A DNA stretch of 64,000 nucleotides. It comes from Megalopta genalis (Eukaryota > Arthropoda > Insecta > Hymenoptera > Halictidae). The stretch is from assembly GCF_051020955.1 (NCBI RefSeq), contig NW_027476787.1:1-64000 (forward strand), read 5' to 3'. Shown in pieces: positions 36,141 to 51,500 of the stretch. The notes under the pieces were generated by a model. It saw nothing but the letters and a program-made list of their open reading frames with translations. It did no database searches and had not been told where the DNA came from. Made by a program: the position numbers and the translations under genes. How positions within the stretch are numbered: position 1 is the stretch's first letter; the number at the start of each line of letters is the position of its first letter.

Positions 36141-37129
36141 ATTCAAATGCAAGCGAAACAAACGAGTTAGCTTGAAGTCCATGCGAAACACATGATTCAG
36201 CTTCAAATCAATGCGCAGTAGTAGGCTTAGCTTCAAATCAATGCGAAACAAATGGTTTAGCTTCAATTACTTGTGATAGACATGATTAAGTTTCAACTGC
36301 ATGCGAATCAAAAGAGTTATCTTTTAATCCAAGCGAAAAACATGATTTAACTTCAAATCAATGAGGAGTAGTAAGCTTAGCTTCAAATCAATGCGAAGCA
36401 AATGGTCTAATTTCAAAAACTTGTGATATTGATATTTAGCTTCAACTCAATGCGAAACAAACGAGTTAGCTTAAAATCCATGCGAAACACATGATTTAAC
36501 TTCAAATGCTTGCGATATAAATAAAGTAGTTTCAAATGCAGGCGAAACAGTCGAGTAAGCTTCAAATCCATGCGAATCAAATGAGTTAGCTTCAAATCAA
36601 TGCGAAGTAGAAGGCTTACCCTCAAATCGAAGGGAAACACATGATTTAAATTCAAATCAATGCGAAGTTGAAGGCTTAGCTTCAAATCCATGCGAAACAA
36701 ATGATTTACCTTCAAATTCTTGCGGTTTAAATGAAATAGCTTCAAATACAGGCGAAAAAAACGAGTTAGCATCAAATCCTTGCGAAACACATGTTTTAGC
36801 ATCAAATCAATATGAAGTAGAAGGCTTAACTTCAAATCCATGCGAAACAAGTGGTTTAGCTTCAAATACTTGTGATAAACGGGATTTAGAGTCAACTGCA
36901 TGCGAATCAAAAGAGTTAGCTTCAAATCCCAGGAAGACACATGATTTAACTTCAAATCAAAGCGAAGTAGGAGGCTTAGCTTCAAATCTATGCGAAACAA
37001 ATGATTTACCTTCAAATACCTGCGGTTTAAATGAAATAACTTCAAATGCAGGCGAAACAAACGAGTTAGCTTCAAATCCATGGAAACACATGAGTTAGCT
37101 TCAAATCCATGCGAAATACATGATTTAGC

Positions 37130-37905
37130 ATCAAATCAATGCGAAGTAGAAGGCTTATCTTCGAATCCACGCGACACGAATGGTTTAGCTTCAAATGCTT
37201 GAGATATAAATGATTTAGCTTCAATTGCATGCGAAACAAAGGAGTTAGCTTCACATCCTAGCCAAACACATGACTTAGCTTCAAATCAGTTTGAAGTAGA
37301 TGGCTTAGCATCAAATCCATGCGAAATACATGAGTTAGCTTCAAATACTAGTGATATATATGAAATAGCTTGATATGCATTCGACACAAACGAGTTTGCT
37401 TCAAATCCAAGCGAAAAACATGACTTAGTATGAAGTCAAGCCAAGTTTAAGGCTCAGTTTCAAATCCAAGCGAAGCGAATGATTTAACTTCACATACTTG
37501 TGAATATAAGTGTTATAGCTTGAAATGCAGACGAAACAAACGATTTAGCATAAAATCCATACGAAACACATGATTTAGCTTCAAATCAATGCGAAACAAA
37601 TGGTTTTGCTTCAAACACCTGTGATATACATGATTTAGCTTCAACTGGATGTGAAACAAACGAGTTAGCTGCAAATCCTTGCCAAACACATAATATAGCA
37701 TCAAATCAATGCGAAGTAGAAGGCTTATCTTCGAATCCATACGAAACAAATGGTTTAGTTTCAAATACTTGTGATATACATGATTTAGCGTCAACTGCAT
37801 GCGATATAACCGAGTTAGCTTCAAAGCCAAGCGAAACACATGATTTAGTTTCAAATCAATGCGAAGTAGAAGGTTTAGCTTCAAATCCATGCGAAACAAG
37901 TGATT
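37130..37905. repeat. About 0.78-kb satellite segment, first copy (offset 4,049 bp)
   Basis: It matches 41179-41950. The offset is 4,049 bp at the left end and 4,045 at the right, because the second copy lacks four single bases. Rare shared words include cacgcgacacgaatgg, gaagtcaagccaag and tgttatagcttgaaatgc. A more distant version occurs at about 39,120-39,480. Confidence 0.78.
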
Positions 37906-40900
37906 TACCTTCAAATACTTGCGATATAAATGCTTTAGCTTCAAACGATTGCGAAGTAGAAGGCTTTGCTTCGAATCCTAGCGAAGCAAATGGTTTAGCT
38001 TCAAATACTTGTGATATACATGATTTAGATTCAACTGCATGCGAAACAAACGAGGTAGCTTCAAATCCATGCGAAACACATGATTTAGCTTCAAATTCAT
38101 TCGAAACACATGGTTTAGCACAAAATTCTTGCGATACAAATGTTTCAGCTTCAAATACTTGTGATATACGTGATTTAGCTTCAACTGCATGCGAAACAAA
38201 CGAGTTAGCTTCAAATCAAAGCGAAACGCATGATTCAGCTTCAAATCAATGCGAAGTGGAAGGCATAGCTTCAAATCCATGCGAAACACATGATTTCGAT
38301 TCAAATCAATGAAAAGTAGAATGCTTAGTTTCAAATCCATGAGAAACACATGATTTAGATTGAAATCAATACGAAGTAGGAGGCATATCTTCGAATCCAT
38401 GCGAAACAAATGGTTCAGCTCCAAATACTTGTAATATACATGATGTAGCTTCAACTGCATGTAAAAAAGATGTGGTAGCATCAAATACCAGCGAAACACA
38501 TGAATTAGCTTCAAATCAATGCGAAGTAGAAGGCTGATCTTCGAATCCATGCGAAACAGATTGTTTAGCTTCAAATACTTGTGATATACATGATTTAGCT
38601 TCAACTTCATGTGAAACAAATCAGTTAGCTTCAAATCCATGCGACACATGATTTTGCTTAAAATCAATGCGAAGGAGAAGGCTTATCTTCAAATCCAAGC
38701 GAAACAAATGGTTTAGCTTCAAATATTTGTGATATACATGATTTAGCTTCAACTGTATGCGTAACCATCGAGTTAGCTTCAAATCCATGCGAATCACATT
38801 ATTTAGCTTCAAATTCATTCGGAACACATGGTTTAGCTTAATTTTCTTGCGAAACAAATGGTTTAGCTTCAAATACTTGTGATATACATGATTTAGCTTC
38901 AACTGCATGCGAAACAAACTTGTTAGCTTCAAATTCAAGCGAAACAAATGATTCAAATTCAAATCAATGCGAAGTAGAAGGCTCATCTTCGAATCCTCAC
39001 GAAACAGATGGTTTAGCTTCAAATACTTGTGATATACGTGATTTAGCTTCAACAGCGTGCGAAACAAACGCGTTAGCTTCAAATCCATGCGAAACACATG
39101 ATTTAGCATCAAATCAATGCGAAGTAGAAGGCTTATCTTCAAATCCACGCGAAACAAATGGTTTAGCTTCAAATGCTTGAGATATAAATGATTTAGCTTC
39201 AATTGCATGCGAAACAAAGGAGTTAGCTTCAAATCCAAGCGAAACACATGACTTAGCTTCAAATCAGTGCGAAGTAGATGGCTTAGCATCAAATCCATGC
39301 AAAATAAATGAGTTAGCTTCAAATACTTGTGATATATATGAATAGCTTGAAATGCATGCGAAACAAACAAGTTTGTTTCAAATCCAAGCGAAAAACATGA
39401 CTTAGTATGAAGCCAACACGAAGTTTAAGGCTTAGCTGCAAATCCAAGCGACGCGGATGATTTAGCTTCACATACTTGTGAATGTAAGTGTTATAGCTTG
39501 AAATGCAGGCGAAACAAACGAGTTAGCTTCAAATCTATGCGAAACACATGATTTAGCTTCAAATCAATGCGAAGTAGAAGGCTTAGATTCAAATCCAAGC
39601 GAAACAAATTGTTTAGCTTCAAATCAATGCGAAGTAGAAGGCGTAGTTTCAAATCCAAGCGAAACACATGATTTAGCTTCGAATCAATGCGAAGTAGAAG
39701 GCTCATCTACGAATCCTCACGAAACAGATGGTTTAGCTTCAAATACTTGTGATATACGTGATTTAGCTTTAACAGCATGCGAAACAAACGAGATAGCTTC
39801 AAGTCCATGCTAAACACATGATTTAGTTTCAAATTCATTCGAAACACATGGTTCAGCACAATATTCTTGCGAAACAAATGGTTCAGCTTCAAATACTTGT
39901 GATATACATGATTTAGCTTCAACTTCATGTCAAACAAATGAGTTAGGTTCAAATCCATGCGAAACACATGCTTTAGATTCAAATCGATGCGAAGTAGGAG
40001 GCATATATTCGAATCCGTGCGAAACAAATGGTTCAGCTTCAAATACTTGTAATATACATGATTTAGCTTGAACTGCATGTGAAAAACATGTGTTAGCTTC
40101 AAATTCCAGCGAAACAAATGACACAGCTTCAAATCAATGCGAAGTAGAAGGCTTAGCTTCAAATCCACGCGAATCGAATGGTTTAGCCTCAAATACTTGT
40201 GATATACATGATTTAGATTCAACAGCATGCGAACAAACGAGATAGCTTCAAATCCATGCGAAACACATGATTTATCTTCAAATCAATGCGAAGTAGAAGG
40301 CTGATCTTCGAATCCATGCGAAACAGATGGTTTAGCTTCAAATACTTGTGATATACATGATTTAGGTTCAACTTCATGTGAAACAAATGATTTAGCTTCA
40401 AATCCATGCGATACACATGGTTTAGATTCAAATCAATACAAAGTAGGAGGCATATCTTCGAATCCATGCGAAACAAATGGTTCAGCTTCAAATACTTGTA
40501 ATATACATGATTTAGCTTCAACTGCATGTGAAAAAGATGTGTTAGCTTCAAATTCCAGCGAAACACATGATTCAGCTCCACATCAATGCGAAGTAGAAGG
40601 CTTAGCTTCAAATCCATGCGAATCAAATTGTTTAGCCTCAAATTCTTGTGATATACATGATTTAGATTCAACTGCATGCGAAACAAACGAGGTAGCTTCA
40701 AATCAATGCGAAAACACATGATTTAGCTTAAAATCAATGCGAAGGAGAAGGCTTATCTTCGAATCCAAGCGACGCAAATGGTTTAGCTTCAAATATTTGT
40801 GATATACATGATTTAGCTTCACTGCATGCGAAACCATCGAGTTAGCTTCAAATCCATGCCAATCACATTATCTAGCTTCAAATTCATTTGGAACACATGG

Positions 40901-41178
40901 TTTAGCTTATTATTCTTGCGAAACAAATGGTTTAGCTTCAAATACTTTTGATATACATGATTTAGCTTCAACTGCATGCGAAACAAACTTGTTAGCTTCA
41001 AATTCAAGCGAAACAAATGATTCAACTTCAAATCAATGCGAAGTAGAAGGCTCATCTTCGAATCCTCACGAAACAGATGGTTTAGCTTCAAATACTTGTG
41101 ATATACGTGAGATTTAGCTTCATCAGCGTGCGAAACAAACGCGTTAGCTTCAAATCCATGCGAAACACATGATTTAGC

Positions 41179-41950
41179 ATCACATCAATGCGAAGTAGAA
41201 GGCTTATCTTCGAATCCACGCGACACGAATGGTTTAGCTTCAAATGCTTGAGATATAAATGATTTAGCTTCAATTGCATGCGAAACAAAGGAGTTAGCTT
41301 CACATCCTAGCCAAACACATGACTTAGCTTCAAATCAGTTTGAAGTAGATGGCTTAGCATCAAATCCATGCGAAATACATGAGTTAGCTTCAAATACTAG
41401 TGATATATATGAATAGCTTGATATGCATTCGACACAAACGAGTTTGCTTCAAATCCAAGCGAAAAACATGACTTAGTATGAAGTCAAGCCAAGTTTAAGG
41501 CTCAGTTTCAAATCCAAGCGAAGCGAATGATTTAACTTCACATACTTGTGAATATAAGTGTTATAGCTTGAAATGCAGACGAAACAACGATTTAGCATAA
41601 AATCCATGCGAAACACATGATTTAGCTTCAAATCAATGCGAAACAAATGGTTTTGCTTCAAACACCTTTGATATACATGATTTAGCTTCAACTGGATGTG
41701 AAATAAACGAGTTAGCTTCAAATCCTTGCCAACACATAATTTAGCATCAAATCAATGCGAAGTAGAAGGCTTATCTTCGAATCCATACGAACAAATGGTT
41801 TAGTTTCAAATACTTGTGATATACATGATTTAGCGTCAACTGCATGCGATATAACCGAGTTAGATTCAAAGCCAAGCGAAACACATGATTTAGTTTCAAA
41901 TCAATGCGAAGTAGAAGGTTTAGCTTCAAATCCATGCGAAACAAGTGATT
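41179..41950. repeat. About 0.77-kb satellite segment, second copy with four 1-base deletions
   Basis: This is the partner of 37130-37905. It is missing one A in each of four A runs: at about 41412 (gaatagc versus gaaatagc), 41587 (gaaacaacg versus gaaacaaacg), 41730 (ccaacaca versus ccaaacaca) and 41790 (acgaacaa versus acgaaacaa). These may be real or base-calling errors. Confidence 0.78.
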
Positions 41951-42559
41951 TAGCTTCAAATACTTGTGATATACATGATTTAGCTTCAACAGCATGCGAA
42001 ACGAACGATTTAGAATCAAATCCATGCGAAACACATGATTTAGCTTCAAATCAAAGCGAAACAAATGGTTTTGCTTCAAACACCTGTGATATACATGATT
42101 TTGCTTCAACTGCATGCGAAACAAACGAGTTAGCTTTAAATGCATGCGAAACACATGGTTTAGATTCAAATCAATACAAAGTAGGAGGCATATCTTCGAA
42201 TCCATGCGAAACAAATGGTTCAGCCTCAAATTCTTGTGATATACATGATTTAGATTCAACTGCATGCGAAACAAACGAGGTAGCTTCAAATCAATGCGAA
42301 ATACATGATTTAGCTTAAAATCAATGCGAAGGAGAAGGCTTAATCTTCGAATCCATGCGAAACAAATGGTTCAGCTCCAAATACTTGTAATATACATGAG
42401 TGTAGCTTCAACTGCATGTAAAAAAGATGTGGTAGCATCAAATACCAGCGAAACACATGATTTAGCTTCAAAATCAAAGCGAAGTAGAAGGCTGATCTTC
42501 GAATCCATGCGAAACAGATTGTTTAGCTTCAAATACTTGTGATATACATGATTTAGCTT

Positions 42560-45500
42560 CAATTCATGCCAAATGAACAATTTAGCTTCAGATTCATTCG
42601 AAATACACAAATCAGCTTTAAATCCACACGAAACAAACGATTTAACTTCAATATCATGCGAAACACACGATTACGATTCAAATTTGTGGGAAATAGCGAT
42701 TTTAAAAGATCGATTTAGCTTCAAATTCATGCCAAATGAACTATTTAGCTTCAGATTCATGCGAAATACACGAATTTGCTTCAAATCCACCGCGGACAAA
42801 CGATTTAGCGTCAATCTCATGCGAAATACACGATCTCGACTCAAATTCGATCGAAATAGCGATTTTAAATAAACGATTTAGCTTCAAATTCATGCGAAAT
42901 GCACAATTTAGCTTCAAATTCATGCGAAATACACGAATTAGCTTTAAATCCACACGAAACAAACGATTTAACTTCAATATCATGCGAAACATACGATTTC
43001 GATTCAAATTCGTGGGAAATAGCGATTTTAATAGATCGATTTAGCTTCAAATTCATGCCAAATGACAATTTAGCTTCAGATTCATGCGAAATACACGATT
43101 CAGACTCAAATTCGTGCGAAATAGCGATTTTAAAACAAACGATTTAGATTCACATTCATGCGAAATGAACAATTTAGCTTCAGATTCATGTGAAATACAC
43201 GAATTAGCTTTAAATCCACACGAAACAAACGATTTAACTTCAATATCATGCGAAACACATGATTTCGATTCAAATTCGTGTGAAATAGCGATTTTAAACG
43301 ATCGATTTAGATTCAAATTCATGCCAAATGAACAATTTTGCTTCAGATTCATGCAAAATACACGAATTTGCTTCAAATCCACGCGAGACAAACGATTTAG
43401 CGTCAATATCATGCGAAATACACGATTTTCGACTCAAATTCGATCGAAATAGCGATTTTAAATAAACGATTTAGCTTCAGATTCATGTGAAATACACGAA
43501 TTAGCTTTAAATCCACACGAAACAAACGATTTAACTTCAATATCATGCGAAAACACACGATTTCGATCCAAATTCGTGCGAAATAGCGATTTTAAAAGAT
43601 CGATTTAGCTTCAAATTCATGCCAAATGAAAAATTTAGCTTCAGATTCATGCGAAATACACGATTCCGACACAAATTCGTGCGAAATAGCGATTTTAAAC
43701 AAACGATTTATATTCAAATTCATGCGAAATGTACAATCAAGCTTCATATTCATGCGAAATGCACGAATTAACTTTAAATCCACACGAAACAAACGATTTA
43801 ACTTCAGTATCATACGAAACACACGATTTTCGATTCAATTCGTGCGAAATAGCGATTTTAAACGATCGATTTAGCTTCAAATTCATGCGAAATGAACAAT
43901 TTAGCTTCAGATTCATGCGAAATACACGAATTAGCTTTAAATCCACACGAAAAAAACGATTTAACTTCAATATCATGCGAAACACACGATTACGATTCAA
44001 ATTCGTGGGAAATAGCGATTTTAAAAGATCGATTTAGCTTCAAATTCATGCCAAATGAACAATTTAGCTCAGATTCATGCGAAATACACGAATTTGCTTC
44101 AAATCCACGCGGGACAAACGATTTAGCGTCAATATCATGCGAAATACACGATTTCGACTCAAATTCGATCGAAATAGAGATTTTAAATAAACGATTTAGC
44201 TTCAAATTCATACGAAATGCACAATTTAGCTTCAGATTCATGCGAAATACACGAATTAGCTTTAAATCCACACGAAACAAACGATTTAACTTCAATATCA
44301 TGCGAAACACACGATTTCGATTCAAATTCGTGTGAAATAGCGATTTTAAACCATCGATTTAGCTTCAAATTCATGCCAACTGAACAATTTAGCTCAGATT
44401 CATGCGAAATACACGAATTTGCTTCAAATCCACGCGGGACAAACGATTTAGCGTCAATATCATGCGAAATACACGATTTCGACTCAAATTCGATCGAAAT
44501 AGAGATTTTAAATAAACGATTTAGCTTCAAATTCATGCGAAATGCACAATTTAGCTTCAAATTCATGCGAAATTAGCAATTTAGATTCTGATTCATGCGA
44601 AATACACGAATTAGCTTTAAATCCACACGAAACAAACGATTTAACTTCAATATCATGCGAAACATACGATTCCGATTCAAATTCGTTGGAAATAGCGATT
44701 TTAAAAGATCGATTTAGCTTCAAATTCATGCCAATGAAAAATTTAGCTTCAGATTCATGCGAAATACACGATTCCGACACAAATTCGTGCGAAATAGCGA
44801 TTTTAAACAAACGATTTAGATTCACATTCATGCGAATGAACAACTTAGCTTCAGATTCATGTGAAATACACGAATTAGCTTTAAATCCACGCGAAACAAA
44901 CGATTTAACTTCAATATCATGCGAAACACACGATTTCGATTCAAATTCGTGTGAAATAGCGATTTTAAACCATCGATTTAGCTTCAAATTCATGCGAAAT
45001 TAGCAATTTAGATTCTGATTCATGCGAAATACACGAATTAGCTTCAAATCCACACGAAACAAACGATTTAACTTCAATATCATGCGAAACATACGATTTC
45101 GATTCAAATTCGTTGGAAATAGCGATTTTAAAAGATCGATTTAGCTTCAAATTCATGCCAAATGAAAAATTTAGCTTCAGATTCATGCGAAATACACGAT
45201 TTCGATTCAAATTCGTGGGAAATAGCGATTTTAAAATATCGATTTAGCTTCAAATTCATGCCAAATGAACAATTTAGCTTCAGATTCATGCGAAATACAC
45301 GAATTAGCTGTTAAATCCACACGAAACAAACGATTTAACTTTAATATCATGCGAAACACACGATTTCGATTCAAATTCGTGTGAAATAGCGATTTTAAAC
45401 CATCGATTTAGCTTCAAATTCATGCGAAATTAGCAATTTAGATTCTGATTCATGCGAAATACACGAATTAGCTTTAATCCACACGAAACAAACGATTAAC

Positions 45501-48500
45501 TTCAATATCATGCGAAACACACGATTACGATTCAAATTCGTGGGAAATAGCGATTTTAAAAAGATCGATTTAGCTTCAAATTCATGCCAAATGAACAATT
45601 TAGCTCAGATTCATGCGAAATACACAGACATTATTAGCTTTAAATCCACACGAAAAAAACGATTTAACTTCAATATCATGCGAAACACACGATTACGATT
45701 CAAATTCGTGGGAAATAGCGATTTTAAAAGATCGATTTAGCTTCAAATTCATGCCAAATGAACAATTTAGCTCAGATTCATGCGAAATACACGAATTACT
45801 TCAAATCCACGCGGGACAAACGATTTAGCGTCAATATCATGCGAAATACACGATTTCGACTCAAATTCGATCGAAATAGAGATTTTAAATAAACGATTTA
45901 GCTTCAAATTCATGCGAAATGCACAATTTAGCTTCAGATTCATGCGAAATACACGAATTAGCTTTAAATCCACACGAAACAAACGATTTAACTTCAATAT
46001 CATGCGAAACACACGATTTCGATTCAAATTCGTGTGAAATAGCGATTTTAAACCATCGATTTAGCTTCAAATTCATGCGAAATAGCAATTTAGATTCTGA
46101 TTCATGCGAAATACACGAATTAGCTTTTAAATCCACGAAACAAACGATTTAACTTCAATATCATGCGAAACATACGATTCCGATTCAAATTCGTGCGAAA
46201 TAGCGATTTTAAAAGATCGGATTTAGCTTCAAATTCATGCCAAATGAAAAATTTAGCTTCAGATTCAGCGAAATACACGATTCCGACACAAATTCGTGCG
46301 AAATAGCGATTTTAAACAAACGATTTAGATTCACATTCATGCGAAATGACAACTTAGCTTCAGATTCATGTGAAATACACGAATTAGCTTAAATCCACAC
46401 GAAACAACGATTTAAAACTTCAATCATGCGAAACACACGATTTCGATTCAAATTCGTGTGAAATAGCGATTTTAAACCATCGATTTAGCTTCAAATTCAT
46501 GCCAAATGAACAATTTAGCTTCAGATTCATGCGAAATACACGATCCCGACCCAAATTCGTGCGAAATAGCGATTTTAAACATACGATTTATATTCAAACT
46601 CATGCGAAATGAACAATCAAGCTTCATATTCATGCGAAATGCACGAATTAACTTTAAATCCACACGAAACAAATGATTTAAACTTCAGTATCATACGAAA
46701 CACACGATTTCGATTCAAATTCGTGCCGAAATAGCGATTTTAAACGATCGATTTAGCTTCAAATTCATGCGAAATGAACAATTTAGCTTCAGATTCATGC
46801 GAAATACACGAATTAGCTTTAAATCCGCACGAAACAAACGATTTAACTTCAATATCATGCGAAACACACGATTCGACACAAATTCGTGCGAAATAGCGAT
46901 TTTAAACAAACGATTTATATTCAAATTCATGCGAAATGAACAATCAAGCTTCATATTCATGCGAAATGCACGAATTAACTTTAAATCCACACGAAACAAA
47001 CGATTTAACTTCAGTATCATACGAAACACACGATTTCGATTCAAATTCGTGCGAAATAGCGATTTTTAAACGATCGATTTAGCTTCAAATTCATGCGAAA
47101 TGAACAATTTAGCTTCAGGTTCATGCGAAATACACGAATTAGCTTTAAATCCACACGAAAAAAACAGATTTAACTTCAATATCATGCGAAACACACGATT
47201 ACGATTCAAATTCGTGGGAAATAGCGATTTTAAAAGATCGATTTAGCTTCAATTCATGCCAAATGAACAATTTAGCTCAGATTCATGCGAAATACACGAA
47301 TTTGCTTCAAATCCACGCGGGACAAACGATTAGCGTCAATATCATGCGAAATACACGATTTCGACACAAATTCGATCGAAATAGAGATTTTAAATAAACG
47401 ATTTAGCTTCAATTCATGCGAAATGCACAATTTAGCTTCAGATTCATGCGAAATACACGAATTAGCTTTAAATCCACACGAAACAAACGATTTAAACTTC
47501 AATATCATGCGAACACACACACACGATTTCGATTCAAATTCGTGTGAAATAGCGATTTTAAACCATCGATTTAGCTTCAAATTCATGCGAAATTAGCAAT
47601 TTAGATTCTGATTCATGCGAAATACACGAATTAGCTTTAAATCCACACGAAACAAACGATTTAACTTCAATATCATGCGAAACATACGATTTCGATTCAA
47701 ATTCGTTGGAAATAGCGATTTTTAAAGATCGATTTAGCTTCAAATTCATGCCAAATGAACAATTTAGCTTCAGATTCATGCGAAATACACGATTACGACT
47801 CAAATTCGTGCGAAATAGCGATTTTAAACGATCGATTTAGCTTCAAATTCATGCGAAATGAACAATTTTTCTTCAGATTCATGCGAAATACACGAATTAG
47901 CTTTAAATCCGCACGAAACAAACGATTTAACTTCAATATCATGCGAAACACACGATTACGATTCAAATTCGTGCGAAATAGCGACTTTAAACGATCGATT
48001 TAGATTCAAATTCATGCCAAATGAACAATTTAGCTTCAGATTCATGCAAAATACACAAATCAGCTTTATATCCACACGAATCAACCGATTTAACTTCAAT
48101 ATCATGCGAAACGCACGATTACGATTAAAATTCGTGGGAAATAGCGATTTTAAAAGATCGATTTAGCTTCAAATTCATGCCAAATGAACAATTTAGCTCA
48201 GATTCATGCGAAATACACGAATTGGCTTCAAATCCACGCGGGACAAACGATTTAGAGTCAATATCATGCGAAATACACGATTTCGACTCAAATTCGATCG
48301 AAATAGAGATTTTAAATAAACGATTTAGCTTCAAATTCATGCGAAATGCACAACTTAGCTTCAGATTCATGCGAAATACACGAATTAGCTTTAAATCCAC
48401 ACGAAACAAACGATTTAACTTCAATATCATGCGAAACACACGATTTCGATTCAAATTCGTGTGAAATAGCGATTTTAAACCATCGATTTAGCTTCAAATT

Positions 48501-51500
48501 CATGCCAAATGAACAATTTAGCTCAGATTCATGCGAAATACACGAATTTGCTTCAAATCCACCCGGGACAAACGATTTAGCGTCAATATCATGCGAAATA
48601 CACGATTTCGACTCAAATTCGATCGAAATAGAGATTTTAAATAAACGATTTAGCTTCAAATTCATGCGAAATGCACAATTTAGCTTCAAATTCATGCGAA
48701 ATTAGCAATTTAGATTCTGATTCATGCGAAATACACGAATTAGCTTTAAATCCACACGAAACAAACGATTTAACTTCAATATCATGCGAAACATACGATT
48801 CCGATTCAAATTCGTTGGAAATAGCGATTTTAAAAGATCGATTTAGCTTCAAATTCATGCCAAATGAAAAATTTAGCTTCAGATTCATGCGAAATACACG
48901 ATTCCGACACAAATTCGTGCGAAATAGCGATTTTTAAAACAAACGATTTAGATTCACATTCATGCGAAATGAACAACTTAGCTTCAGATTCATGTGAAAT
49001 ACACGAATTAGCTTTAAATCCGCACGAAACAAACGATTTAACTTCAATATCATGCGAAACACACGATTACGATTCAAATTCGTGCGAAATAGCGACTTTA
49101 AACGATCGATTTAGATTCAAATTCATGCCAAATGAACAATTTAGCTTCAGATTCATGCAAAATACACAAATCAGCTTTATATCCACACGAATCAACCGAT
49201 TTAACTTCAATATCATGCGAAACGCACGATTACGATTAAAATTCGTGGGAAATAGCGATTTTAAAAGATCGATTTAGCTTCAAATTCATGCCAAATGAAC
49301 AATTTAGCTCAGATTCATGCGAAATACACGAATTGGCTTCAAATCCACGCGGGACAAACGATTTAGAGTCAATATCATGCGAAATACACGATTTCGGCTC
49401 AAATTCGATCGAAATAGAGATTTTAAATAAACGATTTAGCTTCAAATTCATGCGAAATGCACAACTTAGCTTCAGATTCATGCGAAATACACGAATTAGC
49501 TTTAAATCCACACGAAACAAACGATTTAACTTCAATATCATGCGAAACACACGATTTCGATTCAAATTCGTGTGAAATAGCGATTTTAAACCATCGATTC
49601 AGCTTCAAATTCATGCGTAATTAGCAATTTAGATTCTGATTCATGCGAAATACACGAATTAGCTTTGAATCCACACGAAACAAACGATTTAACATCAATA
49701 TCATGCGAAACATACGATTTCGATTCAAATTCGTGGGAAATAGCGATTTTAAAATATCGATTTATCTTCAAATTCATGCCAAATGAACAATTAGCTTCAG
49801 ATTCATGCGAAATACACGATTCCGACTCAAATTCGTGCGAAATAGCGATTTTAAACAAACGATTTATATTCAAATTCATGCGAAATGAACAATCAAGCTT
49901 CATATTCATGCGAAATACACGAATTAGCTTTAAATACACACGAAACAAACGATTTTACTTCAATATCATGCGAAACACACGATTTTGATTCAAATTCGTG
50001 GGAAATAGCGATTTTAAAAGATCGATTTAGCTTCAAATTCATGCCAAATGAAAAATTTTGCTTCAGATTCATGCGAAATACACGATTCCGACTCAAATTC
50101 GTGCGAAATAGTGATTTTAAACAAACGATTTAGCTTCAAATTCATGCGAAATGCACAATTTAGCTTCAGATTCATGCGAAATACACGAATTAGCTTTAAA
50201 TCCAAAAGAAACAAACGATTTAACTTCAATATCATGCGAAAACACACGATTTCCACTCAAATTCGAACGAAATAGCGATTTTAAATAAACGATTTAGCTT
50301 CAAATTCATGCGAAATGAACAATTTAGCTTCAGATTCATGCGAAGTACACGAATTAGCTTTAAATCCACAAGAAACAAACGATTTAACTTCAATACCATG
50401 CGAAACATACGATTTCGATTCAAATTCGTGGGAAATAGCGATTTTAAACGATCGATTTAGCTTCAAATTCATGCCAAATGAACAATTTAGCTTCATATTC
50501 GTGCTAAATACACTATTTCGACACAAATTCGAACGAAATAGCGATTTTAAATAAACGATTTAGCTTCAAATTCATGCGAAATGAGCAATTTAGCTTCAGA
50601 TTCATGCGAAATACACGATTCCGTCTCAAATTCGTGCGAAATAGCAATTTTAAACAAACGATTTAGCTTCAAATTCATGCGAAATGAACAATTTAGCTTC
50701 ATATTCATGCGAAATACACGAATTAGCTTTAAATCCACAAGAAACAAACGATTTAACTTCAACATCATGCGAAACATACGATTTCGATTCAAATTCGTGG
50801 GAAATAGCGATTTTAAAAGATCGAATTAGCTTCAAATTCATGCCAAATGAACAATTTAGCTTCAGATTCATGCGAAATACACGATTTCGACACAAATTCG
50901 AACGAAATTGCGATTTTAAATAAACGATTTAGCTTCAAATTCATGCGAAATGAACAATTTAGCTTCAGATTCATGCGAAATACACGATTCCGTCTCAAAT
51001 TCGTGCGAAATAGCGATTTTAAACAAACGATTTAGCTTCAAATGCATGCGAAATGAACAATTTAGCTTCATATTCATTCGAAATACACGAATTAGCTTTA
51101 AATCCACACGAAACAAACGATTTACTTCAATATCATGCGAAACATACGATTTCTATTCAAATTCGTGGGAAATAGCGATTTTAAAATATCGATTTAGCTT
51201 CAAATTCATGCCAAATGAACAATTTAGCTTCAGATTCATGCGAAATACACGATTCCGACTCAAATTCCGTGCGAAATAGCGATTTAAACAAACGATTTAG
51301 ATTCACATTCATGCGAAATGAACAACTTAGCTTCAGATTCATGTGAAATACACGAATTAGCTTTAAATCCACACGAAACAAACGATTTAACTTCAATATC
51401 ATGCGAAACATACGATTTCGATTCAAATTCGTTGGAAATAGCGATTTTAAAAGATCGATTTAAGCTTCAAATTCATGCCAAATGAACAATTTAGCTTCAG

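Larger units (their letters stand above)
9291..42559. repeat. Satellite family B, block B1 (150-bp higher-order repeat)
   Basis: Five 30-bp monomer types follow each other in fixed order, giving a 150-bp unit. They open with gaaacaaatggtttagc, gatatacatgatttagc (or gataaacatg), gaaacaaacgagttagc, gaaacacatgatttagc and gaagtagaaggcttagc. Their 3' ends are tied to type: aatacttgt, aactgcatgc, aatccatgc, aatcaatgc and aatccatgc. Larger duplications overlie this. One roughly 240-bp marker segment occurs six times, at 10060, 15602, 21144, 23936, 28432 and 32119 (spacings 5542, 5542, 2792, 4496, 3687). About 9.9-32.6 kb is thus a mosaic of copies of one 5.5-kb segment. 36-42.5 kb is a second, more diverged neighbourhood with its own duplications. 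Confidence 0.88.
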
